Assembly: GCF_020443565.1 (NCBI RefSeq)
Contig: NZ_JAIZZN010000003.1
Coordinates: 62,001-126,000 of the forward strand
Length of the DNA stretch: 64,000 nt
DNA from: Clostridium sp. CS001
GTDB taxonomy: Bacteria; Bacillota; Clostridia; Clostridiales; Clostridiaceae
Reading direction: 5' to 3'
Positions within the stretch are counted from its first letter, which is position 1, and every line of letters begins with the position of its first letter. Below the pieces are notes generated by a model. That model worked only from the letters and a program-made list of their open reading frames with translations, searched no databases and was not told where the DNA came from. The position numbers were made by a program, and so were the translations under genes. Below, one piece after another: positions 27,253 to 37,576 of the stretch.

Positions 27253-29895
27253 ATGAAAATGGAAAATAAGAAATATGTTTACCTTTTTAGCGAAGGTAAC
27301 CTTTCAATGAAAAATCTTTTAGGTGGCAAAGGTGCAAATCTTGCTGATATGACAAGTCTTGGAATTCCTGTACCACAGGGATTCACTGTTACCACTGAAG
27401 CTTGTAATAAATACTATGATGATGGTCAATTAATTGCATCTGAAATTGTTACTGAAATTCATGCTCAAATGATTGAACTTGAAAAAATCACAGGAAAGAA
27501 ATTTGGAAGTTTAGAAAATCCATTACTTGTATCAGTTAGATCTGGAGCAAGAGCATCAATGCCTGGCATGATGGATACAATTTTAAATCTTGGACTAAAT
27601 GATGAAACAGTAGAAGTTATGGCAAAGTTAACAAATAACCCAAGATTTGCTTATGACTCATATAGAAGATTCATCCAGATGTTTGCTGATGTTGTTATGG
27701 ATGTAGAAAAAAGAAACTTTGAAAACATAATGGATAAAATGAAAGAAGAAAAAGGTGTTGAATTTGATACTGAATTAGACGCTAACGATTTAAAAGAATT
27801 AGTTAAAAAGTTTAAACAATTTTATAAAGAAGAAAAAGGTGAAGAATTCCCAAGCGATCCAAAAATTCAATTAATAGAATCTATTACAGCAGTATTTAGA
27901 TCATGGGATAATCCTCGTGCTAACGTTTATAGAAGATTAAATGATATTCCAGGAAACTGGGGAACAGCAGTAAGTGTTCAAGAAATGGTATTTGGTAACA
28001 AAGGAGAAACATCAGGAACTGGTGTTGCTTTCTCAAGAAACCCATCTACTGGAGAAAAAGGTATATATGCTGAGTACTTAATGAATGCACAAGGTGAAGA
28101 CGTTGTTGCTGGAATAAGAACACCAAATGATATATCACAACTTGGAAAAGATATGCCAAAGGTATATGACGAATTTATGGCAATAGTTAATACACTTGAA
28201 AGCCATTATAAAGATATGCAAGATATGGAGTTTACAATTGAGGATGGTAAATTATACTTCCTACAAACAAGAAACGGAAAAAGAACAGCACAAGCTGCAT
28301 TAAAGATTGCTGTAGAACTAGTTGAAGATGGAATGTTAACAAAGGAAGAAGCTATGATGAAGGTTGATCCAAAACAACTAGATACATTACTTCATCCTAA
28401 CTTTGATGCAGAAGAATTAAAGAATTCTACTATAATAGCTAAAGGTTTACCTGCATCTCCTGGAGCTGCTTGTGGAAAGGTTTATTTCACAGCTGAAGAA
28501 GCAAAAGCTAGACATGAGGCTGGAGAAAAGGTTGTTCTTGTAAGACTTGAAACTTCACCAGAAGATATTGAAGGTATGGTTGCATCAGAAGGTATCTTAA
28601 CAGTAAGAGGAGGAATGACTTCTCATGCTGCGGTAGTTGCAAGAGGAATGGGAACTTGTTGCGTTGCTGGTTGTGGAGATATAAAAGTTAATGAAGAAGA
28701 TAAGAATTTCCAAATCGGACAAACCACATACCACGAAGGTGACTTTATTTCAATGGATGGAAGTACAGGAAATATATATGCAGGATCAATTAAAACAGTT
28801 GAACCTGAGATAAACGGTTACTTTGAAATATTCATGGGCTGGGCTGATGAAATAAGAAGTTTGAAAGTTAGAACTAACGCTGATACTCCTAAAGATACTG
28901 CACAAGCAGTTAAATATGGAGCAGAGGGTATAGGTCTATGTAGAACAGAGCATATGTTCTTTGAAGCTGACAGAATAATAGCTATAAGAGAAATGATTGT
29001 TTCTAAAGATGAAGCTTCAAGAAGAGTAGCACTAGAAAAGTTACTACCAATGCAAAGAAAAGATTTTATAGGTATATTTGAAGAGCTTGAAGGAAAACCA
29101 GCTACAATAAGATTCTTAGATCCACCACTACATGAATTCTTACCACAAGCTGATGAAGATATAAAAGAATTAGCTGCAGATATGGGATTAACATTTGAAG
29201 ATCTAAAATCTACTGTTGAATCTTTACATGAAACTAATCCAATGATGGGGCATAGAGGTTGTAGACTTGCAGTATCATATCCAGAAATAGCTGAAATGCA
29301 AACTAGAGCGGTTATTGAAGCTGCTATAGATGTTAAGACTAGAAAAGGATATAATGTTGTTCCTGAAATAATGATTCCTTTAGTTGGAGAAATTAAAGAA
29401 TTAAAATATGTTAAAGATATAGTTGTAAGAGTAGCTGATCAAATCATTGCTGAAAAAGCTAGTGATTTAAAGTATATGGTTGGTACAATGATTGAAATAC
29501 CAAGAGCAGCGCTTACTGCAGATGCCATTGCAACAGAAGCAGAATTCTTCTCATTTGGAACAAACGATTTAACACAAATGACATTTGGATTCTCAAGAGA
29601 CGATGCTGGTGCTTTCCTTAAACATTACTACGAAAAGAAAGTTTTCGAATTTGATCCATTCCAAAAGTTAGACCAAACAGGAGTAGGCAAACTTGTTGAA
29701 ATGGCTGTAGAACTTGGAAGAAAAACTAGACCTAATATAAAACTTGGAATATGTGGAGAACATGGTGGAGATCCATCTTCAGTTGAATTCTGCCATAATG
29801 TAGGACTTGATTATGTATCATGTTCACCATTCAGAGTTCCAGTTGCAAGACTTGCAGCTGCACAAGCTGAAGTAAATAACCCAAGAAAAAAATAA
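27253..29895 (+). CDS. ppdK: Pyruvate, phosphate dikinase
   Basis: PPDK interconverts pyruvate + ATP + Pi and PEP + AMP + PPi; in clostridia it can run in either the glycolytic or gluconeogenic direction. The nucleotide-binding domain begins GNLSMKNLLGGKGANLADM and has SVRSGARASMPGMMDTILNLGLN. The swivelling domain carries the phosphorylated His in GGMTSHAAVVARGMG (about residue 456). The C-terminal PEP/pyruvate barrel has LGICGEHGGDPSSVEF with catalytic Cys near 833. Length 880 aa is normal. GAAGGGG precedes the ATG. Synonymous codon use is strongly biased, as in dnaK, suggesting high expression. Confidence 0.98.
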   Translation: MKMENKKYVYLFSEGNLSMKNLLGGKGANLADMTSLGIPVPQGFTVTTEACNKYYDDGQLIASEIVTEIHAQMIELEKITGKKFGSLENPLLVSVRSGARASMPGMMDTILNLGLNDETVEVMAKLTNNPRFAYDSYRRFIQMFADVVMDVEKRNFENIMDKMKEEKGVEFDTELDANDLKELVKKFKQFYKEEKGEEFPSDPKIQLIESITAVFRSWDNPRANVYRRLNDIPGNWGTAVSVQEMVFGNKGETSGTGVAFSRNPSTGEKGIYAEYLMNAQGEDVVAGIRTPNDISQLGKDMPKVYDEFMAIVNTLESHYKDMQDMEFTIEDGKLYFLQTRNGKRTAQAALKIAVELVEDGMLTKEEAMMKVDPKQLDTLLHPNFDAEELKNSTIIAKGLPASPGAACGKVYFTAEEAKARHEAGEKVVLVRLETSPEDIEGMVASEGILTVRGGMTSHAAVVARGMGTCCVAGCGDIKVNEEDKNFQIGQTTYHEGDFISMDGSTGNIYAGSIKTVEPEINGYFEIFMGWADEIRSLKVRTNADTPKDTAQAVKYGAEGIGLCRTEHMFFEADRIIAIREMIVSKDEASRRVALEKLLPMQRKDFIGIFEELEGKPATIRFLDPPLHEFLPQADEDIKELAADMGLTFEDLKSTVESLHETNPMMGHRGCRLAVSYPEIAEMQTRAVIEAAIDVKTRKGYNVVPEIMIPLVGEIKELKYVKDIVVRVADQIIAEKASDLKYMVGTMIEIPRAALTADAIATEAEFFSFGTNDLTQMTFGFSRDDAGAFLKHYYEKKVFEFDPFQKLDQTGVGKLVEMAVELGRKTRPNIKLGICGEHGGDPSSVEFCHNVGLDYVSCSPFRVPVARLAAAQAEVNNPRKK

Positions 29896-29931
29896 TATCT
29901 ATTACTTATAGGTACATGATTATTTTAAAAC

Positions 29932-29960
29932 AAAAAGCCGCTGCTTTGCAGTGGCTTTTT
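29932..29960. terminator. Bidirectional terminator between ppdK and the CotS-like gene
   Basis: AAAAAGCCGCTGC (29932-29944), loop TTT, GCAGTGGCTTTTT (29948-29960). With A-run and T-run on opposite sides it can serve ppdK (+) and the convergent gene (-). Confidence 0.92.
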
Positions 29961-29962
29961 AA

Positions 29963-31045
29963 TTATGAATAAGTTTTTGTTAAGGTTACTTTGAACTTAT
30001 TTTCAATATAAGTTTTAAGTTTCTCAACGAAGTCTATTTGATATTGATTTTTGTTTATTGAGTTATTTAGTAGATTATAGAAGGCTTTTTTATTACATTT
30101 ATTAATATTGCCGTAGTAATCCCTTGATATTTTCCAATATCTTTGGGGAAAAGATAAATAAACAAGAATGTATTTATAGTCATCCAAGGTTAAAGGCAGG
30201 ATTTTATGATATAATTCTAGAAAACTTATTGCTATCTCTAAATCCCACTTTGTATTGTCTCTTTTCAGTAATCGCCTTAAACAATAGGAAATATCATGAG
30301 CGCAATAGTCATTTCTACACTTATCAAAATCAATTACCCATATTTCATTGTTATTATCGAAGATTATATTCTTATTGACATAGTCAAGGTGACACAATGA
30401 TTTTGTAAGGTTAGTTACATCCATATTATAGGCAATGGTTGTTGAGTACTGAGCAAGTTTAATACTTGAATCAAAGTGCTCAAGGTAAAGTTTTGAAAAT
30501 GAATCATTATATTTATAAGCTAAATTAGAGAAATTAAGAAGACTTTCGTAGTGCTTATAAATAGAAGTGCCCAAGCTGCCGTATCCTTCCTTTGCAGAAC
30601 TGCCACATATAGGTTTAAAATTAATGCTTACTTTATGCATAATTGCAAGATTAGTACCACATGCTAATATATGATCAATATTATCGTAGTCGCATTTGGT
30701 GCCATTAACCCAGGGAGTAAGAATGAATAGCATGTTATTATAGGTTACAAATCTGTTGTTGGTCTTTGTTTTAAGTATACGAGGTACATTAACATTATTT
30801 CTATATAGCCATTCTATAGCCGAGTATACAAATAATAAATCCTTTACGCAGTAATAAACCTTCTTTAAACAATAACATTCATCGAAGTAGGTTACTTTAT
30901 ATACAGCTCTTTGTTTATCGGTATCTTTAAATTTAATTTGCATAACATCAGCATTGCTTAAGTTATACTGAGGTAGAACATATTTCTTTACATTTTCTTC
31001 AGATAATAAATCTATGTTATTAAGTTTTTCAGCCGTGGAGGGCAT
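29963..31045 (-). CDS. CotS family spore-coat-associated kinase-like protein
   Basis: A 360-residue protein of the CotS/aminoglycoside phosphotransferase-like superfamily; members are packed in the spore coat and some act on sugars or other small molecules. The ATP-binding lysine context is YCLKKVYY (about residue 59-66). The catalytic motif LCHLDYVNKNIIFD (HxDxxxxN, about 217-230) and the metal-binding VIDFDKCRNDYCAHD (about 237-251) are both intact, so activity is possible. GTPWVNG-like LTPWVNGTKC is typical of CotS. AGGAGTG precedes the ATG on the minus strand. It stands alone, convergent with ppdK and divergent from dgt. Confidence 0.85.
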   Translation of the reverse strand: MPSTAEKLNNIDLLSEENVKKYVLPQYNLSNADVMQIKFKDTDKQRAVYKVTYFDECYCLKKVYYCVKDLLFVYSAIEWLYRNNVNVPRILKTKTNNRFVTYNNMLFILTPWVNGTKCDYDNIDHILACGTNLAIMHKVSINFKPICGSSAKEGYGSLGTSIYKHYESLLNFSNLAYKYNDSFSKLYLEHFDSSIKLAQYSTTIAYNMDVTNLTKSLCHLDYVNKNIIFDNNNEIWVIDFDKCRNDYCAHDISYCLRRLLKRDNTKWDLEIAISFLELYHKILPLTLDDYKYILVYLSFPQRYWKISRDYYGNINKCNKKAFYNLLNNSINKNQYQIDFVEKLKTYIENKFKVTLTKTYS

Positions 31046-31261
31046 ATTAACACTCCTAAAAGATTATTACATTATTAGGATATTAATAAAGATTTGATAT
31101 TATACTTAAATATTTAAAAAAGGAAATTAAATTAATATGTAGAATACTAACTAAGGAATTAAATAAATAACAGATATATTTGCTGATTATTTTTTAAAAG
31201 TGGATAAATTAAAGGTAATACAATTAATTGCAGTGTTAGCAATGAATCCAGGAGGCACGTT

Positions 31262-32290
31262 ATGAATATTCGCCAAAGAATAGAAACTAATGAAGATAAT
31301 AATATTATATCATTTGGAGCCTTATCTTTAGCATCAAAAGGTAGGAAAGTATTAGAAGCTAAGGATGATATAAGAACTTGTTATATGGTGGACAGGGATA
31401 GAATAATACATAGTAAATCCTTTAGGAGATTAAAACATAAAACTCAAGTGTACATAAAGACTAGTAGCGATCACTATAGAACGAGATTAACCCACACTTT
31501 AGAAGTTGCACAGATAGCTAAAACTATTGGGAGAGGGATAGGCTTAAATGAAGATCTTATAGAGGCTATAGCTTTAGGGCATGACATAGGCCATGTGCCC
31601 TTCGCTCATAATGGGGAAGAGGTACTTAATGATATTTTGCCACAAGGATTTAGACACAATGAAAATAGCATTAGAGTGTTAACAAAAATTGAAAAATCGG
31701 GTGCAGGGCTTAATTTAAGTGAAGAAGTGTTAGATGGAATCCTCAATCACAGTGGCTTATCTTCAAAGTTTGGAAAAGCAACTACCTTAGAAGGTCAAGT
31801 GGTTAGGTATAGTGATAAAATTGCATACGTGAATCATGATATAGACGATTCTATAAGAGCTGGATTATTAACAGAAACAATGCTACCTATAATTGCCACT
31901 AAGATATTAGGTAAAAAACATGGCATGCGAATAGATACTTTAGTTAAAGATTGCATTTATAATACACTAGATAACTTAGAAAAAGGAATTATAGGTGTGT
32001 CACTTAGTGAAAATGTGGAAGGTGCATTAAGTGAACTTCGAAACTTTATGTTTGACAATATATATAAAGGTGAGATATTAAAAGAAGAAAGGCAAAAGGC
32101 ACAATTTGTTTTAACGCAAGTATTCACATATTATTATAACAAGCCTCAGGCTATGCCAGATTTTTATAAAAACATAGTTGATAAGGAAGGATTGTATATA
32201 GGTGTAGCAGATTATATTTCTGGTATGAGTGATGACTATTGCTTAATGCTTTTTAATAATTTATATGTGCCTAAGTTTCTTATTTATTAA
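31262..32290 (+). CDS. dgt: Deoxyguanosinetriphosphate triphosphohydrolase-like protein
   Basis: An HD-superfamily dNTP triphosphohydrolase. Metal-binding residues are seen in [23 protein letters not shown] (His near 78) and [20 protein letters not shown] (HD near 105-107), then [11 protein letters not shown]. Length 342 aa matches the short clostridial form, which lies upstream of dnaG. CAGGAGGC precedes the ATG. Its order with dnaG and rpoD is conserved in clostridia, and linking dNTP pool control to priming is a sensible reading. The 227-base gap to dnaG shows no terminator. Confidence 0.92.
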   Translation: MNIRQRIETNEDNNIISFGALSLASKGRKVLEAKDDIRTCYMVDRDRIIHSKSFRRLKHKTQVYIKTSSDHYRTRLTHTLEVAQIAKTIGRGIGLNEDLIEAIALGHDIGHVPFAHNGEEVLNDILPQGFRHNENSIRVLTKIEKSGAGLNLSEEVLDGILNHSGLSSKFGKATTLEGQVVRYSDKIAYVNHDIDDSIRAGLLTETMLPIIATKILGKKHGMRIDTLVKDCIYNTLDNLEKGIIGVSLSENVEGALSELRNFMFDNIYKGEILKEERQKAQFVLTQVFTYYYNKPQAMPDFYKNIVDKEGLYIGVADYISGMSDDYCLMLFNNLYVPKFLIY

Positions 32291-32517
32291 AAACTGAAAG
32301 CAATTAATACTAGGTTTGAGAATAGTATATCAACTCAAGATTTATAAAGAAATAAATATAAAATATAAAAATTGAAGGAAATTTGCATTTTATAAAGAAT
32401 ATAGTATAAACAAACATAATTATTATTTTAAAAAAGTGGATATAAAGCAGGATAATACACTTTTTTGTCGAATAAAAATATATTGTGAATTTATATAAGT
32501 AAGGTGGTAATAATCTA

Positions 32518-34287
32518 TTGATTGCTGAAGATGTCATCCGAAAAATAAAGGAACAAAATGATATTGTGGATGTAATATCTGAAAGAGTTAAACTTAAAAA
32601 AGTAGGGAGGAATTATACAGGCCTTTGTCCATTTCATAATGAAAAGAGTCCGTCCTTTAGCGTGTCTCAAGACAAACAGATTTATAAATGTTTTGGATGT
32701 GGAGAAGCGGGTAATGTTATCAGTTACATTATGAAGGATAGAAATGTAGCATTTCCTGAAGCAGCAAGGATATTAGCTGAAAGGGCTAACATTACTATAG
32801 AGATTGAAAGCGAAGAAAATAATGAGCAAAAGGACATGCATAGAAAAATGTCCAACATTAATGTAGAAGCAGCTAGATATTTTTATGAAAATTTAAGAAA
32901 GGATAAAATCGCTGAAGCATATTTCTTAAACAGAGGAATTTCAAAGGTTACTATGAAAAACTTTGGACTGGGGTTTTCCTTTGATAAGTGGGATGGCTTG
33001 TTACTGCATTTAAAAAATAAAGGCTACTCAGAATTAGATTTACTTAACGTAGGGCTAATTATTAAAAGTCCCAAAGGGTCCTATTATGACAGATTTAGAA
33101 ATAGAATAATGTTCCCAGTATTTGATTATAGGGGTAAGGTCATTGGATTTGGAGGAAGGGTTTTAGATGATTCAAAACCTAAGTATCTGAACTCACCCGA
33201 GACTCCGATGTTTCATAAAGGGTTACATCTTTATGGATTAAACTTTGTAATAAAAAACAATAGAAGCCGTACAATAATAGTTGTGGAAGGTTATATGGAC
33301 TGTATTTCACTTCATCAATACGGGTTTTCAAATGTGGTTGCATCACTAGGTACAGCACTTACAATTAATCAAGCTAAACTATTAAAGAAATATGTAGATA
33401 CAGTTATTATTTCATATGACGCTGATGTCGCAGGCCAAACTGCAACAATACGGGGACTAGAGATATTAAGAACTGAAGGCTTTGATTTAAGGGTACTTAT
33501 AGTTCCAAATGGTAAAGACCCTGACGAGTATATAAAAAATAATGGAAATCAGGCTTTTCAGAAATTAGTGGATGAGGCTCTTCCTTTAATAGATTATAGG
33601 ATTAAAAGAGCTGGCGATGGAATAAATTTTTCAAATAGTGAAATGATAATACAGTACGTAAAAAAAGTCACTGAAATTGTTGTAGATCTTGATCCTATTG
33701 AGAAAGATGTCTATATAAAAAAGATTTCTGAAGAAACAGGTATCAAAGAACAGCCAATATATGACTTATTAAGCAAGGAAATCAATAAAAATTCAAATAA
33801 ATCGCAAAATATGAATATACAACAGGATTTTGGACAAAAATTATATTTAGAACCAGCATATATTAAAGCTGAAAGAAACTTATTAAGGTTTATGCTTATA
33901 AGTGAAGAAAGTTGCGATTATGTTACAGAAAATATGTTTGAAGAACAACTAATTCTTCGAAGTCATAAAAGTATTTACACATTAATTGTTGAGTATAAAA
34001 ACTTAACAAAAGATGAAAAAATAAAAAATATTGAATTAAGATGTAATGATATAGAATTTACAAAAGAATGGATAAATATTATGGAAGTTGAGTTTATAGG
34101 AAATGAAGAAGAACATAAAAAACTTATAGATGATTGCATAAAGGAACTTAAAAAATTTAAGTTAGAGGAGTCGAAAAAAGAAATTATGAAGAAAATCAAA
34201 GAATATGAATCAAAAGGAATGCTTGGAGAGTCTATAAAATTAGCACAAGAACTTATAGAAGTGCAAAAGGATATAACACAATTATAG
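32518..34287 (+). CDS. dnaG: DNA primase
   Basis: DnaG makes RNA primers at the replication fork. The N-terminal CHC2 zinc finger is CPFHNEKSPSFSVSQDKQIYKCFGCGEAG (about residues 37-65). The TOPRIM catalytic core includes IVVEGYMDCISLHQYGFSNVVASLGTALT (EGYxD, about 259-263) and ISYDADVAGQ (DxD, about 300-305). A DnaB-binding helical C-terminus follows. Length 589 aa is normal. The start is TTG with AAGGTGG 10 bases upstream. It lies 22 bases before rpoD, in the usual dnaG-rpoD pair. Confidence 0.98.
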   Translation: MIAEDVIRKIKEQNDIVDVISERVKLKKVGRNYTGLCPFHNEKSPSFSVSQDKQIYKCFGCGEAGNVISYIMKDRNVAFPEAARILAERANITIEIESEENNEQKDMHRKMSNINVEAARYFYENLRKDKIAEAYFLNRGISKVTMKNFGLGFSFDKWDGLLLHLKNKGYSELDLLNVGLIIKSPKGSYYDRFRNRIMFPVFDYRGKVIGFGGRVLDDSKPKYLNSPETPMFHKGLHLYGLNFVIKNNRSRTIIVVEGYMDCISLHQYGFSNVVASLGTALTINQAKLLKKYVDTVIISYDADVAGQTATIRGLEILRTEGFDLRVLIVPNGKDPDEYIKNNGNQAFQKLVDEALPLIDYRIKRAGDGINFSNSEMIIQYVKKVTEIVVDLDPIEKDVYIKKISEETGIKEQPIYDLLSKEINKNSNKSQNMNIQQDFGQKLYLEPAYIKAERNLLRFMLISEESCDYVTENMFEEQLILRSHKSIYTLIVEYKNLTKDEKIKNIELRCNDIEFTKEWINIMEVEFIGNEEEHKKLIDDCIKELKKFKLEESKKEIMKKIKEYESKGMLGESIKLAQELIEVQKDITQL

Positions 34288-34309
34288 TATTTAGAAAGGA
34301 GGTAAGATC

Positions 34310-35404
34310 ATGAAGGACAAAAGTGTAAGAATGGCCATAGTAAATAAGCTAATTGAAAAGGGTAAGAAGAAAGGATCCTTAACTTATAAAGAAGTAATGG
34401 ATGAGCTTTATGAAATAGATTTAAGCCCAGAACAAATAGAAAAGGTTTATGAAGTTTTAGAATCAATGGAAATAGATGTAGTTGGAGATTCACATGAAGC
34501 AGTTCCAGGTGATTTAATTCAATCTGATACGGAACCAGAAGCAGAAGAACTTGATGTTAGTATACCAGAAGGTATATCCATTGATGATCCTGTTAGAATG
34601 TATTTAAAGGAAATTGGAAAGGTTCCACTATTATCATCTGCAGAGGAAATTGAACTTGCTAAAAGAAATGAAGAAGGCGATATAGTTGCTAAGAAAAAAC
34701 TAGCAGAGGCTAACTTAAGACTAGTAGTAAGTATAGCTAAAAGGTACGTAGGAAGAGGGATGTTGTTTCTTGATCTTATTCAAGAAGGTAATTTAGGGTT
34801 AATAAAGGCTGTAGAAAAATATGACTATAGAAAAGGATTTAAGTTTAGTACTTATGCCACTTGGTGGATTAGGCAGGCAATAACAAGGGCCATAGCAGAC
34901 CAAGCAAGAACCATTAGGATACCAGTCCACATGGTTGAAACTATAAATAAGCTTATTAGAGTTTCTAGGCAACTTCTTCAAGAACTAGGACGTGAGCCTC
35001 AACCAGATGAAGTAGCTGAAAGAATGGAAATGCCTGTGGCAAAAGTTAGAGAGATTATGAAAATTGCACAGGAACCAGTATCTCTTGAGACTCCTATAGG
35101 GGAAGAAGAAGATAGTCATCTAGGTGATTTTATTCCTGACGATGATGCTCTAGCACCAGCTGAAGCTGCTGCATTTACAATGCTAAAAGAGCAACTTATC
35201 AATGTTTTAGATACTTTAACTCCTAGAGAAGAAAAAGTTTTAAGATTAAGATTTGGATTAGATGATGGAAGAGCAAGAACACTAGAAGAGGTTGGAAAAG
35301 AGTTTAATGTAACAAGAGAACGAATAAGACAAATTGAGGCTAAAGCTCTTCGTAAATTAAGACATCCAAGTAGAAGTAAAAAATTAAAAGATTATTTAGA
35401 TTAA
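34310..35404 (+). CDS. rpoD: RNA polymerase primary sigma factor (sigma A/RpoD)
   Basis: This is the housekeeping sigma factor. Region 1.1 is short. Regions 1.2-2 include [27 protein letters not shown] and [51 protein letters not shown], which melts and reads the -10 box. Region 3 follows, and region 4 ([51 protein letters not shown]) reads the -35 box. Length 364 aa fits Gram-positive sigma A. AAAGGAGGT precedes the ATG. Terminator at 35403. Confidence 0.99.
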   Translation: MKDKSVRMAIVNKLIEKGKKKGSLTYKEVMDELYEIDLSPEQIEKVYEVLESMEIDVVGDSHEAVPGDLIQSDTEPEAEELDVSIPEGISIDDPVRMYLKEIGKVPLLSSAEEIELAKRNEEGDIVAKKKLAEANLRLVVSIAKRYVGRGMLFLDLIQEGNLGLIKAVEKYDYRKGFKFSTYATWWIRQAITRAIADQARTIRIPVHMVETINKLIRVSRQLLQELGREPQPDEVAERMEMPVAKVREIMKIAQEPVSLETPIGEEEDSHLGDFIPDDDALAPAEAAAFTMLKEQLINVLDTLTPREEKVLRLRFGLDDGRARTLEEVGKEFNVTRERIRQIEAKALRKLRHPSRSKKLKDYLD

Positions 35405-35427
35405 AACACCTTAACAAGGTGTTTTTT
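35403..35427 (+). terminator. Rho-independent terminator of the dgt-dnaG-rpoD unit
   Basis: AAAACACCTT (35403-35412), loop AAC, AAGGTGTTTT (35416-35425) and further T, directly at the rpoD stop codon. Confidence 0.92.
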
Positions 35428-35455
35428 ACCTTTAATGTAATATTAAACAAAACTA

Positions 35456-35485
35456 TTTACAACATTGATTTTAATATGCTATAAT
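35456..35485 (+). promoter_or_regulatory. Sigma-A-type promoter of the membrane protein gene and trmK
   Basis: TTTACA at 35456-35461 and TATAAT at 35480-35485 with an 18-base spacer, ending 21 bases before the start codon at 35507. Confidence 0.72.
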
Positions 35486-35506
35486 GTGCTTTGAGAAGGT
35501 GATTGA

Positions 35507-36394
35507 ATGGATATTTATATATCTCAGCGTGGCCGTGGATTAAGTTTCATGTTCTTCATAGCTTTACTTTATAATGTGTTGATTTTAATATTACTAAGGT
35601 TTACTAATTCATACATTGTGGATAGTCTATTAAAGTTGATGTTGATATCGTGTAATACATATCTAGCATATTATATGATGCTTTTCACATCTCTTAAATG
35701 TACTATCGATGATCAAAATCTTAAAATTTCGGCTATGGCTTCATTAAAAAAAGTAATCATACCGTTAAGTGAAATAGAAGGGTATACTACTTCAAGTGGT
35801 ACTATTAAAGGTGTTAAACTTTATGGTATAGCTTCTAATAATTTTGCAATTGGAAGAACTGTTATTGATAAAATCGGTATATCTAGAATGTTTGTTACAG
35901 ATAATAAGAAGATTTTCCATATAAAAACTAAAGAAATGAACTATGCAGTTTCACCTCATGATTATGAGAAATTTGAGGAAACTTTAATACACCACAATAT
36001 ACATCAAATGCAGTGGAAATATAAGGTGGATGAAAGCTACAAACTTCATAAAGATAAACGTTTTATTTTACCTTTCATAGTGGTAAGTGTAGTAATATTA
36101 GTACTAACACTAAATCCGTTTATACTATATTTGAAACAAAGGTTACCTAGTAGCATGCCCTTGAACTTTGATGCAAGGTTTAATCAAGTAGAAATGGGTA
36201 CGGGGAAGCAATTTGCATTTACTCAAATGATTTATGGAGTATTAAATATGGTATTACTTTTTTGTATGTATTATGCAAGTCATTTTTGTGCGAAATATGA
36301 TAGAAAATCAGCACATAAATATATTTATATATCACTAATTGTAGCAACGGTATTTTTATTTGTTCAATTTAAAATATTAATTAACTTTAGATAA
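35507..36394 (+). CDS. Membrane protein with PH-like domain, function unknown
   Basis: 295 residues. Two N-terminal membrane helices (about 13-32 and 42-60) precede a soluble beta-rich domain (about 62-165, KCTIDDQNLKISAMASLKKVIIPLSEIEGYTT ... IFHIKTKEMNYAVSPHDYEKFEETL) that reads like a bacterial PH domain. Three further membrane helices follow (about 183-205, 237-258 and 270-290). The C-terminal part resembles DUF1648-type membrane regions only loosely. AGAAGGTGA precedes the ATG. It ends 11 bases before the trmK start, so the two are co-transcribed. No function is claimed. Confidence 0.75.
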   Translation: MDIYISQRGRGLSFMFFIALLYNVLILILLRFTNSYIVDSLLKLMLISCNTYLAYYMMLFTSLKCTIDDQNLKISAMASLKKVIIPLSEIEGYTTSSGTIKGVKLYGIASNNFAIGRTVIDKIGISRMFVTDNKKIFHIKTKEMNYAVSPHDYEKFEETLIHHNIHQMQWKYKVDESYKLHKDKRFILPFIVVSVVILVLTLNPFILYLKQRLPSSMPLNFDARFNQVEMGTGKQFAFTQMIYGVLNMVLLFCMYYASHFCAKYDRKSAHKYIYISLIVATVFLFVQFKILINFR

Positions 36395-36405
36395 GGATGA
36401 AAATT

Positions 36406-37098
36406 ATGGAACTTAGTATAAGGCTAAAAGCGATTTCAGGTATGATAGAAGAATGTACAAGTATTGTAGATGTGGGAACAGATCATGGGTATGTGCCAAT
36501 TTATTTAGTAAAGAATAACGTAATAAAAAGAGCTATTGCCTCTGATATAAATAAAGGACCAGTTGAGAAGGCTAAAAAAAACGTTATTAGCAATAATTTG
36601 CACCGTCAAATTATTTGTAGACTAGGGAGTGGGTTATCTACAGTTGCTAAAGGAGAGGTTCAAGTAGCCATTATTGCAGGAATGGGTGGTAATTTAATAA
36701 GGGATATTTTAGAAGCTGACTTAGAGGTTGTTAAACAGTTAGAATATATGATACTTCAACCAGTACAAAATGCTGAGGTTTTGAGGGCGTATTTGTATAA
36801 TACAGGATATGACATCTTAGATGAAGAGATCTGCAGTGAAGATGGTAAGTTCTACGAGATTATTAAGGCGCGGTATAATACTAATCCTGTAACATTGGAT
36901 AATATATATTATGAAATAAGTAAAATACTATTAGATAAAAAAAGCCAAGAGATGAAGAACTTTATAGAATATAAATTAGAAAAATACACAAAGATATATG
37001 ATACTTTAAGCGCGAATACAATTGCATCAAAAGATAGAAAAGATCAACTTTACCATTCTATTGTTGCACTTAAGGAGTTTTTAAAGGAATTTGCTTAA
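36406..37098 (+). CDS. trmK: tRNA (adenine-22-N1)-methyltransferase TrmK
   Basis: TrmK methylates N1 of A22 in the D-arm of tRNAs. The SAM-binding motif is IVDVGTDHGYVPIYLV (about residues 20-35), with IASDINKGPVEKAKKN and IIAGMGGNLIRDIL (motif IV) next and LQPVQNAEVLRAYLYNTGY after. A coiled-coil C-terminal region follows (about 155-230). Length 230 aa is normal. I prefer ATG 36406 (AAGGATG 6-7 bases upstream) to ATG 36397, which overlaps that site. trmK normally follows rpoD in Firmicutes, as here with one gene between. Confidence 0.95.
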   Translation: MELSIRLKAISGMIEECTSIVDVGTDHGYVPIYLVKNNVIKRAIASDINKGPVEKAKKNVISNNLHRQIICRLGSGLSTVAKGEVQVAIIAGMGGNLIRDILEADLEVVKQLEYMILQPVQNAEVLRAYLYNTGYDILDEEICSEDGKFYEIIKARYNTNPVTLDNIYYEISKILLDKKSQEMKNFIEYKLEKYTKIYDTLSANTIASKDRKDQLYHSIVALKEFLKEFA

Positions 37099-37114
37099 TA
37101 TATGAAAATATTAT

Positions 37115-37143
37115 TTGATTTTTAATCTACAATATGATATTAT
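37115..37143 (+). promoter_or_regulatory. Sigma-A-type promoter of rnpB
   Basis: TTGATT (37115-37120), 17 bases, TATTAT (37138-37143); the predicted start of transcription matches the 5' end of the RNase P RNA near 37151. Confidence 0.7.
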
Positions 37144-37150
37144 AAGTTTT

Positions 37151-37537
37151 GTTAGTAAGCCAGACAATCGCTGCTAAATACTGTTTACAGCAATTTAGGA
37201 GAGGAAAGTCCGAGCTCCATAGGGCAGGGTGCTGGGTAACTCCCAGTGGAGGCGACTCTAAGGAAAGTGCAACAGAGAGATACCGCTAAAGGTATTGTTA
37301 AAGATTAGTTTTACTAACCTTTAACAATATACTAGCAAGGATGGAAAGGTGAGGTAAGAGCTCACCAGCGCAATGGCGACTTTGCGGCTATGTAAACCCC
37401 ACTTGGAGCAAGATCGAATAGGAGAACATTGTGAGACTGCCCGTCTCGTTCTCGGGTGTATCGCTTGAGCCTATTGGTAACAATAGGCCTAGATAGATGA
37501 TTGTCAAATACAGAACTCGGCTTATAGGCTTGCTTAC
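37151..37537 (+). ncRNA. rnpB: RNase P RNA component, bacterial type A
   Basis: The catalytic RNA that trims the 5' leaders of tRNAs. Universally conserved blocks are present in order: GAGGAAAGTCCGAGCTCC (37201-37218, P4 5' strand region), CAGGGTGCTGGGTAACTCCC, GGAAAGTGCAACAGAGAGAT, GTAAACCCCACTTGGAGCAA and the 3' AGATAGATGATTGTC and CAGAACTCGGCTTA (P4 3' strand). The ends pair as P1 (GTAAGCC near 37155 with GGCTTGCTTAC near 37527). The architecture suits the ancestral type A found in clostridia rather than Bacillus type B. The ends are given to within a few bases. Own promoter and terminator. Confidence 0.97.
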
Positions 37538-37544
37538 ACTATGG

Positions 37545-37576
37545 AAAACACTATGTTAATTGCATAGTGTTTTTTC
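37545..37576 (+). terminator. Rho-independent terminator of rnpB
   Basis: AAAACACTATG (37545-37555) pairs with CATAGTGTTTT (37563-37573), followed by T; 8 bases after the 3' end of the RNase P RNA. Confidence 0.9.

Noticed and set aside
30124-30378. 84-codon plus-strand frame inside the CotS-like gene
   Set aside because: It lies antisense to a gene with intact kinase motifs and has no ribosome binding site.
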